A stretch of DNA of 64,000 bases, from NCBI GenBank assembly GCA_963681505.1, contig OY811972.1, forward strand, positions 9,194,775-9,258,774. Reading direction: 5' to 3'. The notes beneath the pieces are model-generated. The model saw only the letters and a program-made list of their open reading frames with translations. It did not search any database and was not told where the DNA came from. The position numbers and the translations under genes were made by a program. Shown piece by piece: positions 31,947 to 40,942 of the stretch (its first letter is position 1; each line of letters opens with the position of its first letter). This DNA comes from Eunapius fragilis. Its lineage: Eukaryota > Porifera > Demospongiae > Spongillida > Spongillidae.

Positions 31947-34900
31947 ATACATGCAGATTTCAATTTTTGATGAAGTAAAAATATATCAATAACACCTGGG
32001 CAACACATATATCACATGTAAAACCAGTTGTCACCTTTCTTTTAATGCCCCACCACCCAACACCTGATCATTTTTTGTAGTAATGCAACAATATAGTAGT
32101 GGTGCTACAGCATAATTTATAAAAGCCACCACCTGAACGATGGATGCATCAGAGGGTCATGATACATGCATGTACCACTTGTTGAGGTGTACACATCGAC
32201 TCCTTACACTCCACTCAATGGCAAAAACCCTCCGTTCAACATGCTGTGCTTAGACCATATAAAGAACAGCTAACGATACAATAACAGGCTGATACCTGTG
32301 CTTGACTTAAACAATGGTACATACACAACAGTATACTAATATTCTTTGTGTTTATAACCTATCATCATTTACAGCCTTAAACGACAAGTGTATTTTTATC
32401 TCTTAGAAAATGGTTTTGGGGAGCCATTTTTGTGCTGTAAAGTCTTCACTGTCATTCTTACTGACATAAAAAGGACGAATGGGAGAGTGTCCAGCAAAAT
32501 CACCCTTCTGGATAGTTTTCCACGTTTTCATTTTCCGTGAACTCCAAAGAGCTTTGATCAAATGGTCCTTTCGCATCCTAAATTTGACTATCCATCATAA
32601 AGTTATTAGGCACTGAATTTATAATTAGCCATACATGTCAATGCGAGTGTTACTTTTCTTTTGCTTGTCGAGGAAAGTTTGATAAAGTATCATAAAACTT
32701 AAAAGTAGGCTTTCTTTACATGTTACATGCAGTTAACTGTTAAGGGAAAGTATCTCTCCCAATGCCTCATGCTGTCCTGGTGCAGGTCAATATATGGCCC
32801 ATCATCATGCTATACATCACCATTTGGCTATTTTATGAATTATACTTACAATAAAAATTACATTAGACTATTAAATCGAATTTTGATGCCAACATTTCAT
32901 ACACCGCTTAGTCATAGACGTCACACATGACTTAATGATCCACCAGCATATTACTTCAAGCTACTGCAATGTCTTAAGCACATTCTCATCGTTAATCCTG
33001 ATGGTCTGACATACATGTATTTAGAGTCAGCTGAGTCACGTATCAATGCAATTGAGATATGTGATACTAACAAGCAGTGTTTGCTACATGTACAAGTAGC
33101 AGGAGTACAGTGTACATGAACATAAAACTAAGTTTGAATGGAATATACATGCATAATGCTGAAAGACAACAGGTGACATGGACAACTTACCAGCAAGCAG
33201 CTTTCTCTGCTGATCAAGAGCACTTTTATCAGCCATGACATGAAGGGGACTTCCCCCACTCCAAGGTGTCAGTGGTCTTAGGGATACCTTCACACACTGA
33301 CCATACAGGTCCACCAAACCATACACACCCATGGGGACAGTGCAGGGAAGTGTGACCATGTGGGCACCATTAATGAAGAGGTGCAAGGTACCAGAGTTTG
33401 TGTACAGCAGTCCAACTGTGTCCCCAACCTTTAGGTCATGGAAATTGATTTCATCAGGCAGTTGATCCACTTCCTGGTGATATCAATACATATGTAAGTG
33501 TTGGCATGCGGTGCATGTATTTATATGAAACAGTTCATTCATTGCAGATGTACTATTGATACACATCTAATGCATGTCAAAAAACATTTCTTAAATGTAC
33601 ATGTACATGTACATACCCATGTGGAATAATTGGTGATTAAGTACATAGTATCACTACATGCTTAATTTAACATGTATTTTGTGCCCTGTAGCAATACAAG
33701 GTGTTTCTCGATGCCTCCCTCTCCCTTAAGAACTTGGAAAGAGGATCACACTCAGAATGCTACTCAATATATTTGGCAGCAACTTTCTATTGCTATCCAG
33801 AGGGAGCCTCATATTGACCGGCTAGTGAATAGTTTGATTCACATACATGTACATATACATACATACAATCATCAAAGAGATGTACAAATTTTATGTTTAA
33901 TACAATGGCAGCATGGACTACTCTATAGCACACACAACAGATGTACACATGTACATGAACTAAACAGTGTCATACCTGCCCTCCAACATACAGAGCTAAG
34001 GATGGTTTGCCATTAACTGATGATGTCACAATAAAACTTTGTCCCAACAACTGCTTTGCATTGTCCACAGAAACCACCTGTGCTGTACTTTGTGTAGTGA
34101 CTCCAATGGACAGAGAGCCACTCCATTTGGAGTCCACCTCCATAATCTCCACCTAATTGATGAGTAATCAGCATACATTGTCGAGTATGTTTACTTATTA
34201 CAAGGATGGTCAGGGCCATACAATTGTTTGAATTACATGCATGCACACATTCAAATGCATTTTGCAATTGCCAGAATTGCATGTATGCATCTGTATACAT
34301 GATGTACTAGAAAGGCACTAACAGGATAAAATAAAGCCACACAAAATCAGATATACCAACAAATAAAATATTCCTCCCCCCCCCCCCCCCCCCCATACAG
34401 AAATAGATGAGTGCAGATATATTTATACAGGCATGTGAAATGAACACTGTAATATGTACAGTATAATTCAATGTCATCCCAAGGTCAATTGTATACCCGG
34501 GTGTATAATCTAAAGCAGCCAAGATAACATGCACGAAAGTCACAACACTCACAACTGAGGCACCACATGTCAGTGAGGGACAACAGTATGTGGTGACAAT
34601 GTCTAAACCTGTCATCTCACCTGAAAGATGACATCACTAGGAAGAGGAGCAGAAGTAATCACAATGCCTCTTGAGTTGTTATTAAATCTGCAGGCCACTT
34701 ATCCTCCATGTTCAAGTCTGATATTGTCACCATGTGTGGAGGCAAATGTGACCAACCTATTGAGAGGGAATATTGGAGGAAAGAGAGAGGGGAGGAGATA
34801 GAGTGCAGTGTGAAGGATCATGAATACATTTGGTGGTACAAATGTTTACTCTTTGTGTTCCACTGGCTGCTTTATCTGTAAACAGACAAATATACATTTC

Positions 34901-37900
34901 ATAATGACATGTACTCCAGACCAAACACATAAAAATCATATGCCATGGCAGCATACATCTCTTAATTCAAAAGCAACAACAGTGCTCCTCCCCATACTTG
35001 TAGTATCCTGACCTCTTATCAAGATTACCTGTAGCTCCCACCACTATTAATATCGTTATGAATTAGCAGTGTATTGCAACTATTTGATTGTCTGGTACTT
35101 GCATGTACATGTACATGTATTGTACTGCAGGGTGGTCCATTAAACCTTTGGTGTGTCGCCTTGGTGACCTACATGCATACTGCACTGACTATTACCTCAT
35201 CCCCAGACCACACACAACCCACACATGCTACTCACCTCTGAAGGCTTCAGGTTATTCTGTTCAGTTAGGCCATCACCCTGAAGTAGTACATGGGAATATG
35301 TACATCATTGATGGTATACAACAACACATGCAACATTTGGTGCTCATGGAAACACTACATGTATATCATCAGATGTCTTTATTTCATCTTCAGTGCCTAT
35401 TGACAAAACTCAGATTTAAAAGCATCTGATTTCAAAATGGATTTTATTTCTTACATGTATGTCTCTGTGTTTAATCCTAGCCAAATACATAATTAAAATG
35501 TATAAATTCCTTTGTTACATACACACCATACAAAAAACACACATACACTATAATTCAAGGTCTATGGCAGACATATGATGGGCCTGCAAAGTCTGAGCAT
35601 TTCACCTCATTAACACAATCAACAAATGGCAATTTACAGCTCATGTAATGAAGTTAATGAAGGTTGATGGTTGTCTGCAGCAGACAACTACATGTAGTAC
35701 TTTTCAGACTTCTTATTGAAATCAGTTATGTTAGACGTACATTACATGGAGGTCACAAGTGAGTCACACAAGCAAGTAATTACATGTAAACAAGGGTTAT
35801 GCAAAAGCACCTCACAGTACAATGTGGTCAACAGTGATACAGTTATAGATGATACATGTTGGTCTGGCAAAATGTACATAGTAAATTATCAAACATAGTT
35901 ATGGAATTATGACATAAAAAGGTTGATATTACAGGGATTATTTAGCTTGACACACCTGAGCACCAAACATCACACCAGCACACACATTAGGTGTCTATGT
36001 ACATGTACATGCACACCTAACCTAACCTTGCTCATGTTAAGCTTCAGTAGTTCAATTATTTCCTTGTGATCCTTCTTCACTGCTATGTCCAGGGGTGTGC
36101 TCCCATCCTGAAGACCATACATGTACATGTACATGAGTGATATACATGTACTTAGACAATAGCGGAAGTGATTCGCGCAATATGATTGGTCAATTGCAGG
36201 TATCTAAACACGGTAGAAACCTAGAGAGGGACTCTAAGTGCCAGTGGGGGGGGGGGGGGTTCTAAGTGCCCCGGGCACTTAGAACCCCCCCCCCCCCCCC
36301 CCACTGGCACTTAGAGTCCCTCCCGTTATCGTTATCGCGTTGCGCGATAATGTATTGGTTGCTACGTACGCGTTGCTATTGTCTAAATTGGTTAGACACT
36401 GAAACCGAGGGATCTACGTGATTTAGAATCCCCGAGGGCCCTTAGTAGCGCCCTCGCTACCGCTCGGGACGCTACAGACCAGGGCCCGAGGGGATTCTAA
36501 ATCATGTAGATCCCTCGGTTTCAGTGTCTAACCTATATTTATGCATGTCATCATGTGTATATCAATACACCTGTATTTCTGCTAATACTGACATGCACTG
36601 AACTAAAAAATATGTCTTTCAATGTACATGTACATGTGTTTCCTGAGGTTACAGTCCTCCTGAGTATAACCATTTAAATTTGAATACATGTACATTGTGG
36701 CAAATAAAATATTGATACCACATCTCTTGTGGAATAAAAATCCATTCAAGGCACATGCAGTGTACATGATGTAACCATAAAAATATTAGATGAATGTGTC
36801 ACTAAGATTACATAATTCTACAATACAGGAATGTGTGTAAGGTAACAATAAGAGTACTATACTACATCAATATACATGTACATGTATATTGATGTCCCCT
36901 AACTCCCTCACCACACCACATCCCTCCATACGCTCATTAGTAGTTCACACCCCGTCACATCTAAACATTACTTACCATACTGTAGATGACCACGGCCATT
37001 AATTTCCCCGAAACGTTGTATTGTGAATCATGTTATAGTACCAGTACATGCTGACCACTACATTGTACATGGAGCAGATCATTTCATACTAATCTTATTA
37101 GCCTGATTGACATCAGCTCCTGCTTCAATGAGGTTCTTTACTACTTCAACGTGTCCATTGAAACTTGCTGTCCACAATGGACTCCGACCGTTCTAATACA
37201 AGAGTGATCAATGTATATTAACCAGTCCGTTACGTTTTACAAGTAATCGTTGTGCAAGTACATGTACACACACTTCAATTTAAGTCCAAACAACAAATGA
37301 TTGTGGGTTTTGTTCAATCACAGATATTTACTAATCAATTTAGTTGACTTAGTTAATGAATTTGTTGTGTCAGCCAGACATTGTTTGGCAAATTTACTTC
37401 AGCTGAATAACCAGGTCAGTCAACAGAGGAGACGTCCACTATCTGCACACATTATGAACTGCATTGTGTCGTTACATCATCAAAGTGGTTTATGGTATAT
37501 TAGGAAGCTCTTGCCATTGATACTACACAATGCACTAAAAGATCTTACATGCATGTGGCATTTATGGCTGGCATAGACTATCAAAGAAACACTTGTGGCA
37601 TAAATAAACCTCAGTGTTGATAGCTGTTGTATGATAGTTATGTAACACACTTACCACCACTTAGTAATATAAGCCGAGTTAAAAAATAAATATGGCTGCC
37701 ACATCATCAAACGCATGTGGTTCTCAGGGGTTACCTATACACAGAATTTTTATTTTTTAACATAAAATGCAGGATGCTAGTCTTCCCTTGATGTTTATAT
37801 TTTTAAAACTTCTATATCAGCCCCAATTTATATGAGTAAATGCATCATGATCTGAAGATGTGAAGCACGCTCCCATACAAAGTCATAGTCCACACCTGAG

Positions 37901-40528
37901 TAACGTGCACACTTCTTTAATCTCAATAGCACACCTTGCGTGTACATGTATGTGTTGTGGGGGGGGAGGGGGTGGGGAGCAATTTTTATTAATGGTACAT
38001 GTAGCCCTCTGCCACTGCATCCTTATAACATCCCTCCATACCCTCATTAGTCCATATACATCTCTCCACAACTAAACATCACTTACATCAGATGTTGCTA
38101 TATTCACTCCAGCACCAGCTCCCAGCAAGGTCTGTACTACATCATGATGACCGTATCCACTTGCCATATACAGTGGAGTCGCATTGATCTGGTAAGGAGA
38201 GAAGGAACAAAGGCACAAATCTTCATACATTGTATGTGGAGTAATACATACGTAATTGGGGACATGGGGTGGGTGGTATGACCTCCTGGGCTTTATAGAA
38301 AATGATGTGAAAGTGTCTGAAGATTTTTATTTAAACTTCATTTATACTCTGGAACTAGGTGGGTAGATTTTCCTATGGTGGTTGAGATGTATGGAGCTTG
38401 GGGAAAGGAAGACACTGCCATCATCTTAACAACTGTTGCCACCTCCACGTGGTCAGCCAAAGTCCATAAGAGATGTGCATGTACATGTATGGCCGGTTGA
38501 ATCTCAACCTTGTCCATGCCAACTCAACAGCTGTCAGCACCACAACTTTGCAGTAGAAATATGGCACCATTCCATGTGGAGAATGATGCCATAGAACCCA
38601 CCCAAATGATGTAATCCTTATATCAAAAATTGATATACATGTACTAGCAGTAAAGGCAGGAATAAAAGACATCCTGATAGTGTACACTATAGTTCAATGC
38701 GAAAATTTCCACTTTCCCTAAAGTCATGGGTGAAGGTTGTGGCTGTGTAAGCTGCATGTGGTTGAATTTTCCATATTGAAGAGAGCTATGTGACCTGTGA
38801 CAACAACTCTTTCACCATTTCACGGATGTAATTTTCATCACAATGATGTAGACTATTTTCCCTTTCAGATGTAATTATTTAGACCACTGTTTGCTAAACA
38901 ATGTGAAATTTCAACATCAATTCACATCATATAGGATATGGGGGATATTAAGCTTCTTAGGCTGTCATCTGAACAGAGCTATGTAATCAGTAATGTTTGT
39001 TCATAATAATGCAGCTTACAAAGTCAGAGAAAAGTAGAAGGAAATAACAACTAATTACATGTACATGAAGCTAGCGCTGTTTAGATGAAAGCCTCAAGAA
39101 GCGTAATATCTCTATATATAATGAATAATATTCAACATCTCAAGTGCCAGCTGAGGTGGAGGGGAAGTTTACATGTACATGGAAAGTACACCATTAAACC
39201 ATCCACAGAGATGTACAGAGATGTATAGAACTGTAGGCATGTCAAGCTGCATGCTGTGTGTATGATCAGCTGCTTAAGATATACATATATGGCTGCTGAT
39301 GGTCATACAGTGTAGTCAGCCAAGAATGGCTATGTGATATAAGTTCCCACCCAAATGTCGTTATTAGCTAGTGTTTGAGTGCCATGGGGGGGGGGGGGGG
39401 GGCAAGGGCTATAAGGGATGGAGCTGTGTTTGACGACATTGGAGGTGTCCTAAGAAAGCTATGTGACCTGTGACAACAACTCTTTCACCATTTCACGGAT
39501 GTAATTTTCAGCACAATGATGTAGACCCAGTGCTGCACCTTTTTCCCCTTCAGATGTAATATTTAAACCACTGTTTGCTAAACATTTAGATGTATTGACA
39601 GCATGTGGTGACTTTATGATTAACTAAGATTTGGTTCGACTAACAAAATACCCATATGTAGGACCTTATTGAATGTGAAATATTCCACCAAATCATAATC
39701 TTTAATCTATTTCCATCCTTAATTTAGGATAGACATCCTGAATTAAGGCCACTAGTATCAACTTCATTTCACATCGTATAGGATATTTTAAGCCACTATA
39801 GGCTTTCATCCAAACAGCGCTATGTAATCAGTCGATAAATTATTTCTCCCCCTCAAAGCAAAACTACTGTTTAGGCTTTGTGTAACATTCATTCTCATTA
39901 GTCCATTTGGCATGCATAGTCTGTGGGCAGGTGGTGCCACTGCTGCAGTGAGGGCTGGTGTGGCCCATCACTTATTCAAGAGGCATGGCCACTAGAGGTC
40001 ACAATCTGCCAAGGATGGTTATGTAAAGGATGCTCTGGAAACTCGTTTGTAACATGCAAATTGCAATGACAACATTGAACATTTAGAAATTACATTCTGA
40101 ACACATGAACATGTGGTATAAAGTACAACATAAGAGGCCACTGATCTCCAATGTGGGATAAAAAACTTAAGACCATTATGTTATTACATTGTTAATACAG
40201 TCCTATTGTATCATTAAAGTCAGCCCCTGCCTATACACTATGCACTTGGGCCTGACACACCTGAGTAACGTGCACACTTCTTTAATCTCAATAGCACACC
40301 TTTTGTGTACATGTATGTGTTGTGGGGGAGGGGATGGGGAGCAATTTTCATAAATTTTATAAATGGTACATGTAGCCTCTTTTACTGTATCCATAACATA
40401 CCCCTCCATACCCTCACATCACTTACATCAGATCTTGCTATATTCACTCCAGCACCAGCTCCCAACAAAGTCTGTACTACATCATGATGACCCTCCTGAC
40501 TTGCCACATACAGTGGAGTTGCATTGTT
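28526..40528 (-). CDS. Gene A: ankyrin-NHR-ROC-COR-Death protein, probably damaged
   Basis: Spliced gene. Exons from 5' to 3': ankyrin 40528, 38188, 37192, 36107; linkers 35277 and 34875; NHR 34756, 34152, 33473; ROC-COR 31904; linker 29480; Death 28788. All junction phases agree. ROC-COR proteins are GTPase scaffolds (LRRK, DAPK1 and MFHAS1 are relatives by domain); NHR domains bind proteins; Death domains recruit other Death proteins. Two lesions set it apart from its tandem twin gene B: a TAA in the first NHR exon (34699-34701) and a GT to AT change at the donor of the 37192 exon. The ROC-COR exon itself is fully open over 692 codons, so a shorter product from an internal start is possible. 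The true 5' end is not visible. Confidence 0.7.
29400..29480 (-). CDS. Gene A linker exon between COR and Death
   Basis: VSTSVAASSSSQILSELVVV, then KVVPQLE. Acceptor GTCTTGTAG, donor AAG|GTTAGT, phase 1 both sides, matching its neighbours. Ser-rich linker. No counterpart in gene B, where ROC-COR splices directly to Death. Confidence 0.7.
29826..31904 (-). CDS. Gene A ROC-COR exon (GTPase plus COR)
   Basis: One long exon of 692 codons. ROC (about residues 15-340): P-loop GIAGVGKTH (26-33), switch-I-like RVSTG, switch II DSGGQPQF (about 205), specificity box THRD in place of NKxD (about 289). A Ser/Pro-rich, poorly conserved insert lies between switch I and II (about 95-170). COR (about 355-600): PLKWFVLEMQIRA, LLHMVKYNLFLWYHEVP, DPQVILKIITALVQC, CHLFIMVPLENVNGYLMPAL. 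A Cys-rich tail follows (CSIKSCK...CTRCSCD, then H-TDW), possibly metal-binding. GTP-driven switch by family knowledge. Acceptor TTTATAG is preceded by a C27 tract; donor CCAG|GTATGT, exit phase 1. Confidence 0.88.
31916..31942 (+). repeat. Poly-G tract of 27 (C27 on gene strand) next to the ROC-COR acceptor
   Basis: On the minus strand C27 lies 11 nt before the exon, where the polypyrimidine tract should be. Gene B has an ordinary TTTCTACCTCTATCAG there. Confidence 0.95.
31945..33020 (-). other. Intron between ROC-COR and NHR exons, gene A-specific part
   Basis: About 1.1 kb with no exon-like signal and no match to the corresponding intron of gene B. From about 33025 leftward-to-right the two introns become alignable (AGAGTCAGCTGAGTCAC). 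Confidence 0.5.
33191..33473 (-). CDS. Gene A NHR exon 3
   Basis: EVDQLPDEINFHDLKVGDTV, then LHLFINGAHMVTLPCTVPMG and YGLVDLYGQCVKVSLRPL. The L-ING...P and VDLYG-C-KV strings are hallmarks of the NHR C-terminal half. Acceptor TCACCAG, donor CTG|GTAAGT, exits in phase 1 and splices to the ROC-COR exon as G|AT (Asp). Confidence 0.9.
33976..34152 (-). CDS. Gene A NHR exon 2
   Basis: Fifty-nine residues: VEIMEVDSKWSGSLSIGVTT, then VVSVDNAKQLLGQSFIV and NGKPSLALYVGGQ. The SGSLSIGVTT strand is typical of NHR/SPRY-like folds. Acceptor AATTAG, donor CAG|GTATGA, phase 0 both sides. Confidence 0.85.
34376..34394 (+). repeat. Poly-C tract, 19 C
   Basis: Intron 5' of the NHR exon 2 region; gene B has only ...TTTTCCCCCCAC at the same place, so the tract expanded in gene A. 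Confidence 0.95.
34621..34756 (-). CDS. Gene A NHR exon 1, contains TAA
   Basis: Start of a Neuralized homology repeat: LVTFASTHGDNIRLEHGG, stop (34699-34701), then VACRFNNNSRGIVITSAPLP. The 'hG.n..l...g..a.R....givfs..pl' pattern is the NHR beginning. Gene B has CAA at the stop position. Acceptor CAATAG, donor CAG|GTGAGA, exit phase 0. Confidence 0.8.
34850..34875 (-). CDS. Gene A microexon, 26 nt
   Basis: IKQPVEHKE, with the last codon completed by the next exon (GA|G). Acceptor TTTACAG, donor AGA|GTAAAC. Without it the phase between the 42-nt exon and the first NHR exon does not match; with it the frame runs through. Identical in gene B. Predicted from phase, so moderate confidence. Confidence 0.55.
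35236..35277 (-). CDS. Gene A linker exon, 42 nt
   Basis: GDGLTEQNNLKPSE between a CTACTTCAG-type acceptor and the donor GAG|GTGAGT. Phase 0. Conserved in gene B with a single residue change (D for G at position 1). Joins the ankyrin stack to the NHR. Confidence 0.65.
36027..36107 (-). CDS. Gene A last ankyrin exon, 81 nt
   Basis: Half-capping ankyrin unit: DGSTPLDIAVKKDHKEIIEL, ending KLNMSK. Acceptor TCTTCAG, donor AAG|GTTAGG, phase 0. Shorter C-terminal repeat, as is usual for the last unit of a stack. Confidence 0.85.
36152..36386. mobile_element. Foldback element in gene A intron, outer
   Basis: Ends TTAGACAATAGCG and CGTTGCTATTGTCTAA. Inside is a near-perfect hairpin, 36226-36322: TCTAAGTGCCAGTG, G-run, TCTAAGTGCCC, then its inverse with a C-run. 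Absent from gene B's matching intron. Confidence 0.7.
36390..36533. mobile_element. Foldback element in gene A intron, second, adjacent
   Basis: Inverted arms of about 43 bp: GGTTAGACACTGAAACCGAG and GGATCTACGTGATTTAGAAT at the left, their inverse at the right, with a GC-rich centre. It abuts the previous element and is also missing from gene B. Confidence 0.7.
37094..37192 (-). CDS. Gene A ankyrin exon, 99-nt class, donor mutated
   Basis: NGRSPLWTASFNG to EAGADVNQANK. The acceptor GTATTAG is intact, but the donor reads AAG|ATTAGT where the three sister exons have AAG|GTTGGT. The exon is symmetric (phase 0), so skipping it would keep frame. Confidence 0.75.
38087..38188 (-). CDS. Gene A ankyrin exon, 102-nt class
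   Basis: INATPLYMASGYG, then GHHDVVQTLLGAGA, ending GVNIATSD. Acceptor TTACCAG, donor GAT|GTAAGT, phase 0. Its left flank matches the flank of gene B's 54.09-kb exon. Confidence 0.85.
38205..38340. repeat. Ankyrin-cassette flank repeat
   Basis: Matches 62262-62370 and 63042-63145 (CATACGTAATTGGGGACATG and the following TTTATAGAAAATGATGTG), which flank two gene B ankyrin exons. Part of the duplicated cassette. Confidence 0.6.
38340..38565 (+). mobile_element. Reverse-transcriptase C-terminal scrap
   Basis: Degraded: EMYGAWGKEDTA and GRLNLNLVHANSTAVS. These match EAYGAWGAEA and GRLNLNLVKANATA in the fragment at 27.3-28.0 kb. Confidence 0.5.
38790..39590. repeat. Direct repeat pair and foldback segment in gene A intron
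   Basis: The block at 38790-38900 (GAGCTATGTGACCTGTGACA...) recurs at 39459-39590. Between them, 38940-39112 is a foldback: TATTAAGCTTCTTAGGCTGT with the inverse around GCCTCAAGAAGCGTAATATC. Also a G17 run at 39386-39402. Non-coding. Inverted scraps of the same family recur at 39700-39830 and 61285-61440. Confidence 0.55.
39905..40060 (+). mobile_element. DIRS tyrosine recombinase C-terminal fragment
   Basis: FGMHSLWAGGATAAVRAGVA, HHLFKRHGH, stop (TAG), then SQSAKDGYVKDALET. The catalytic Tyr context DGYVKD is kept, but HxxR reads HSLW and a TAG interrupts just before. Same lesions as the copy at 61.85 kb. Confidence 0.7.
40427..40528 (-). CDS. Gene A ankyrin exon, 102-nt class (5'-most seen)
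   Basis: NNATPLYVASQEG, then GHHDVVQTLLGAGA, ending GVNIARSD. Acceptor TTACCAG, donor GAT|GTAAGT, phase 0. Its right flank matches the flank of gene B's 54.09-kb exon. Confidence 0.85.
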
Positions 40529-40799
40529 CTGGTAAGGAGAGAAGGAACAAAGGCATCACAGATGCACATAAGAAGGGAGAACAGTTTGAAAGTGAATATG
40601 AAGAAGAGAAGTGAATGAGAGAAGTACAGAGGGAGAAGGTGCATGTTGGGAGGGTGTAGAAATGACAACATCACCAGATCAATTTGTATATGATGTGTTG
40701 CAGCAGGTACACTGTACACGTTGGTACACATGGTTTAGTATTAGGGTAAGGACTGAGGTCATGGGCCTTGACCCACCACAGTCTACATGTACATCTATA

Positions 40800-40906
40800 G
40801 GGTTATTATTAAAACTCTTTGCGTTTGAAAGGAATAAATGCACATTTATTATTATTACCTTATTATTGTTATTATACCTACCACCTAGACTACACAATAA
40901 AGAAAG

Positions 40907-40942
<36 letters not shown>

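Noticed and set aside
31295..31978. Plus-strand frames of about 100 codons across the ROC exon
   Set aside because: Antisense shadows of the ROC-COR exon.
33672..34016. Plus-strand frame of 114 codons, near-duplicated at 49952-50312
   Set aside because: Lies in the intron between NHR exons and is copied only because the intron is duplicated; no domain and no splice support on the plus strand.
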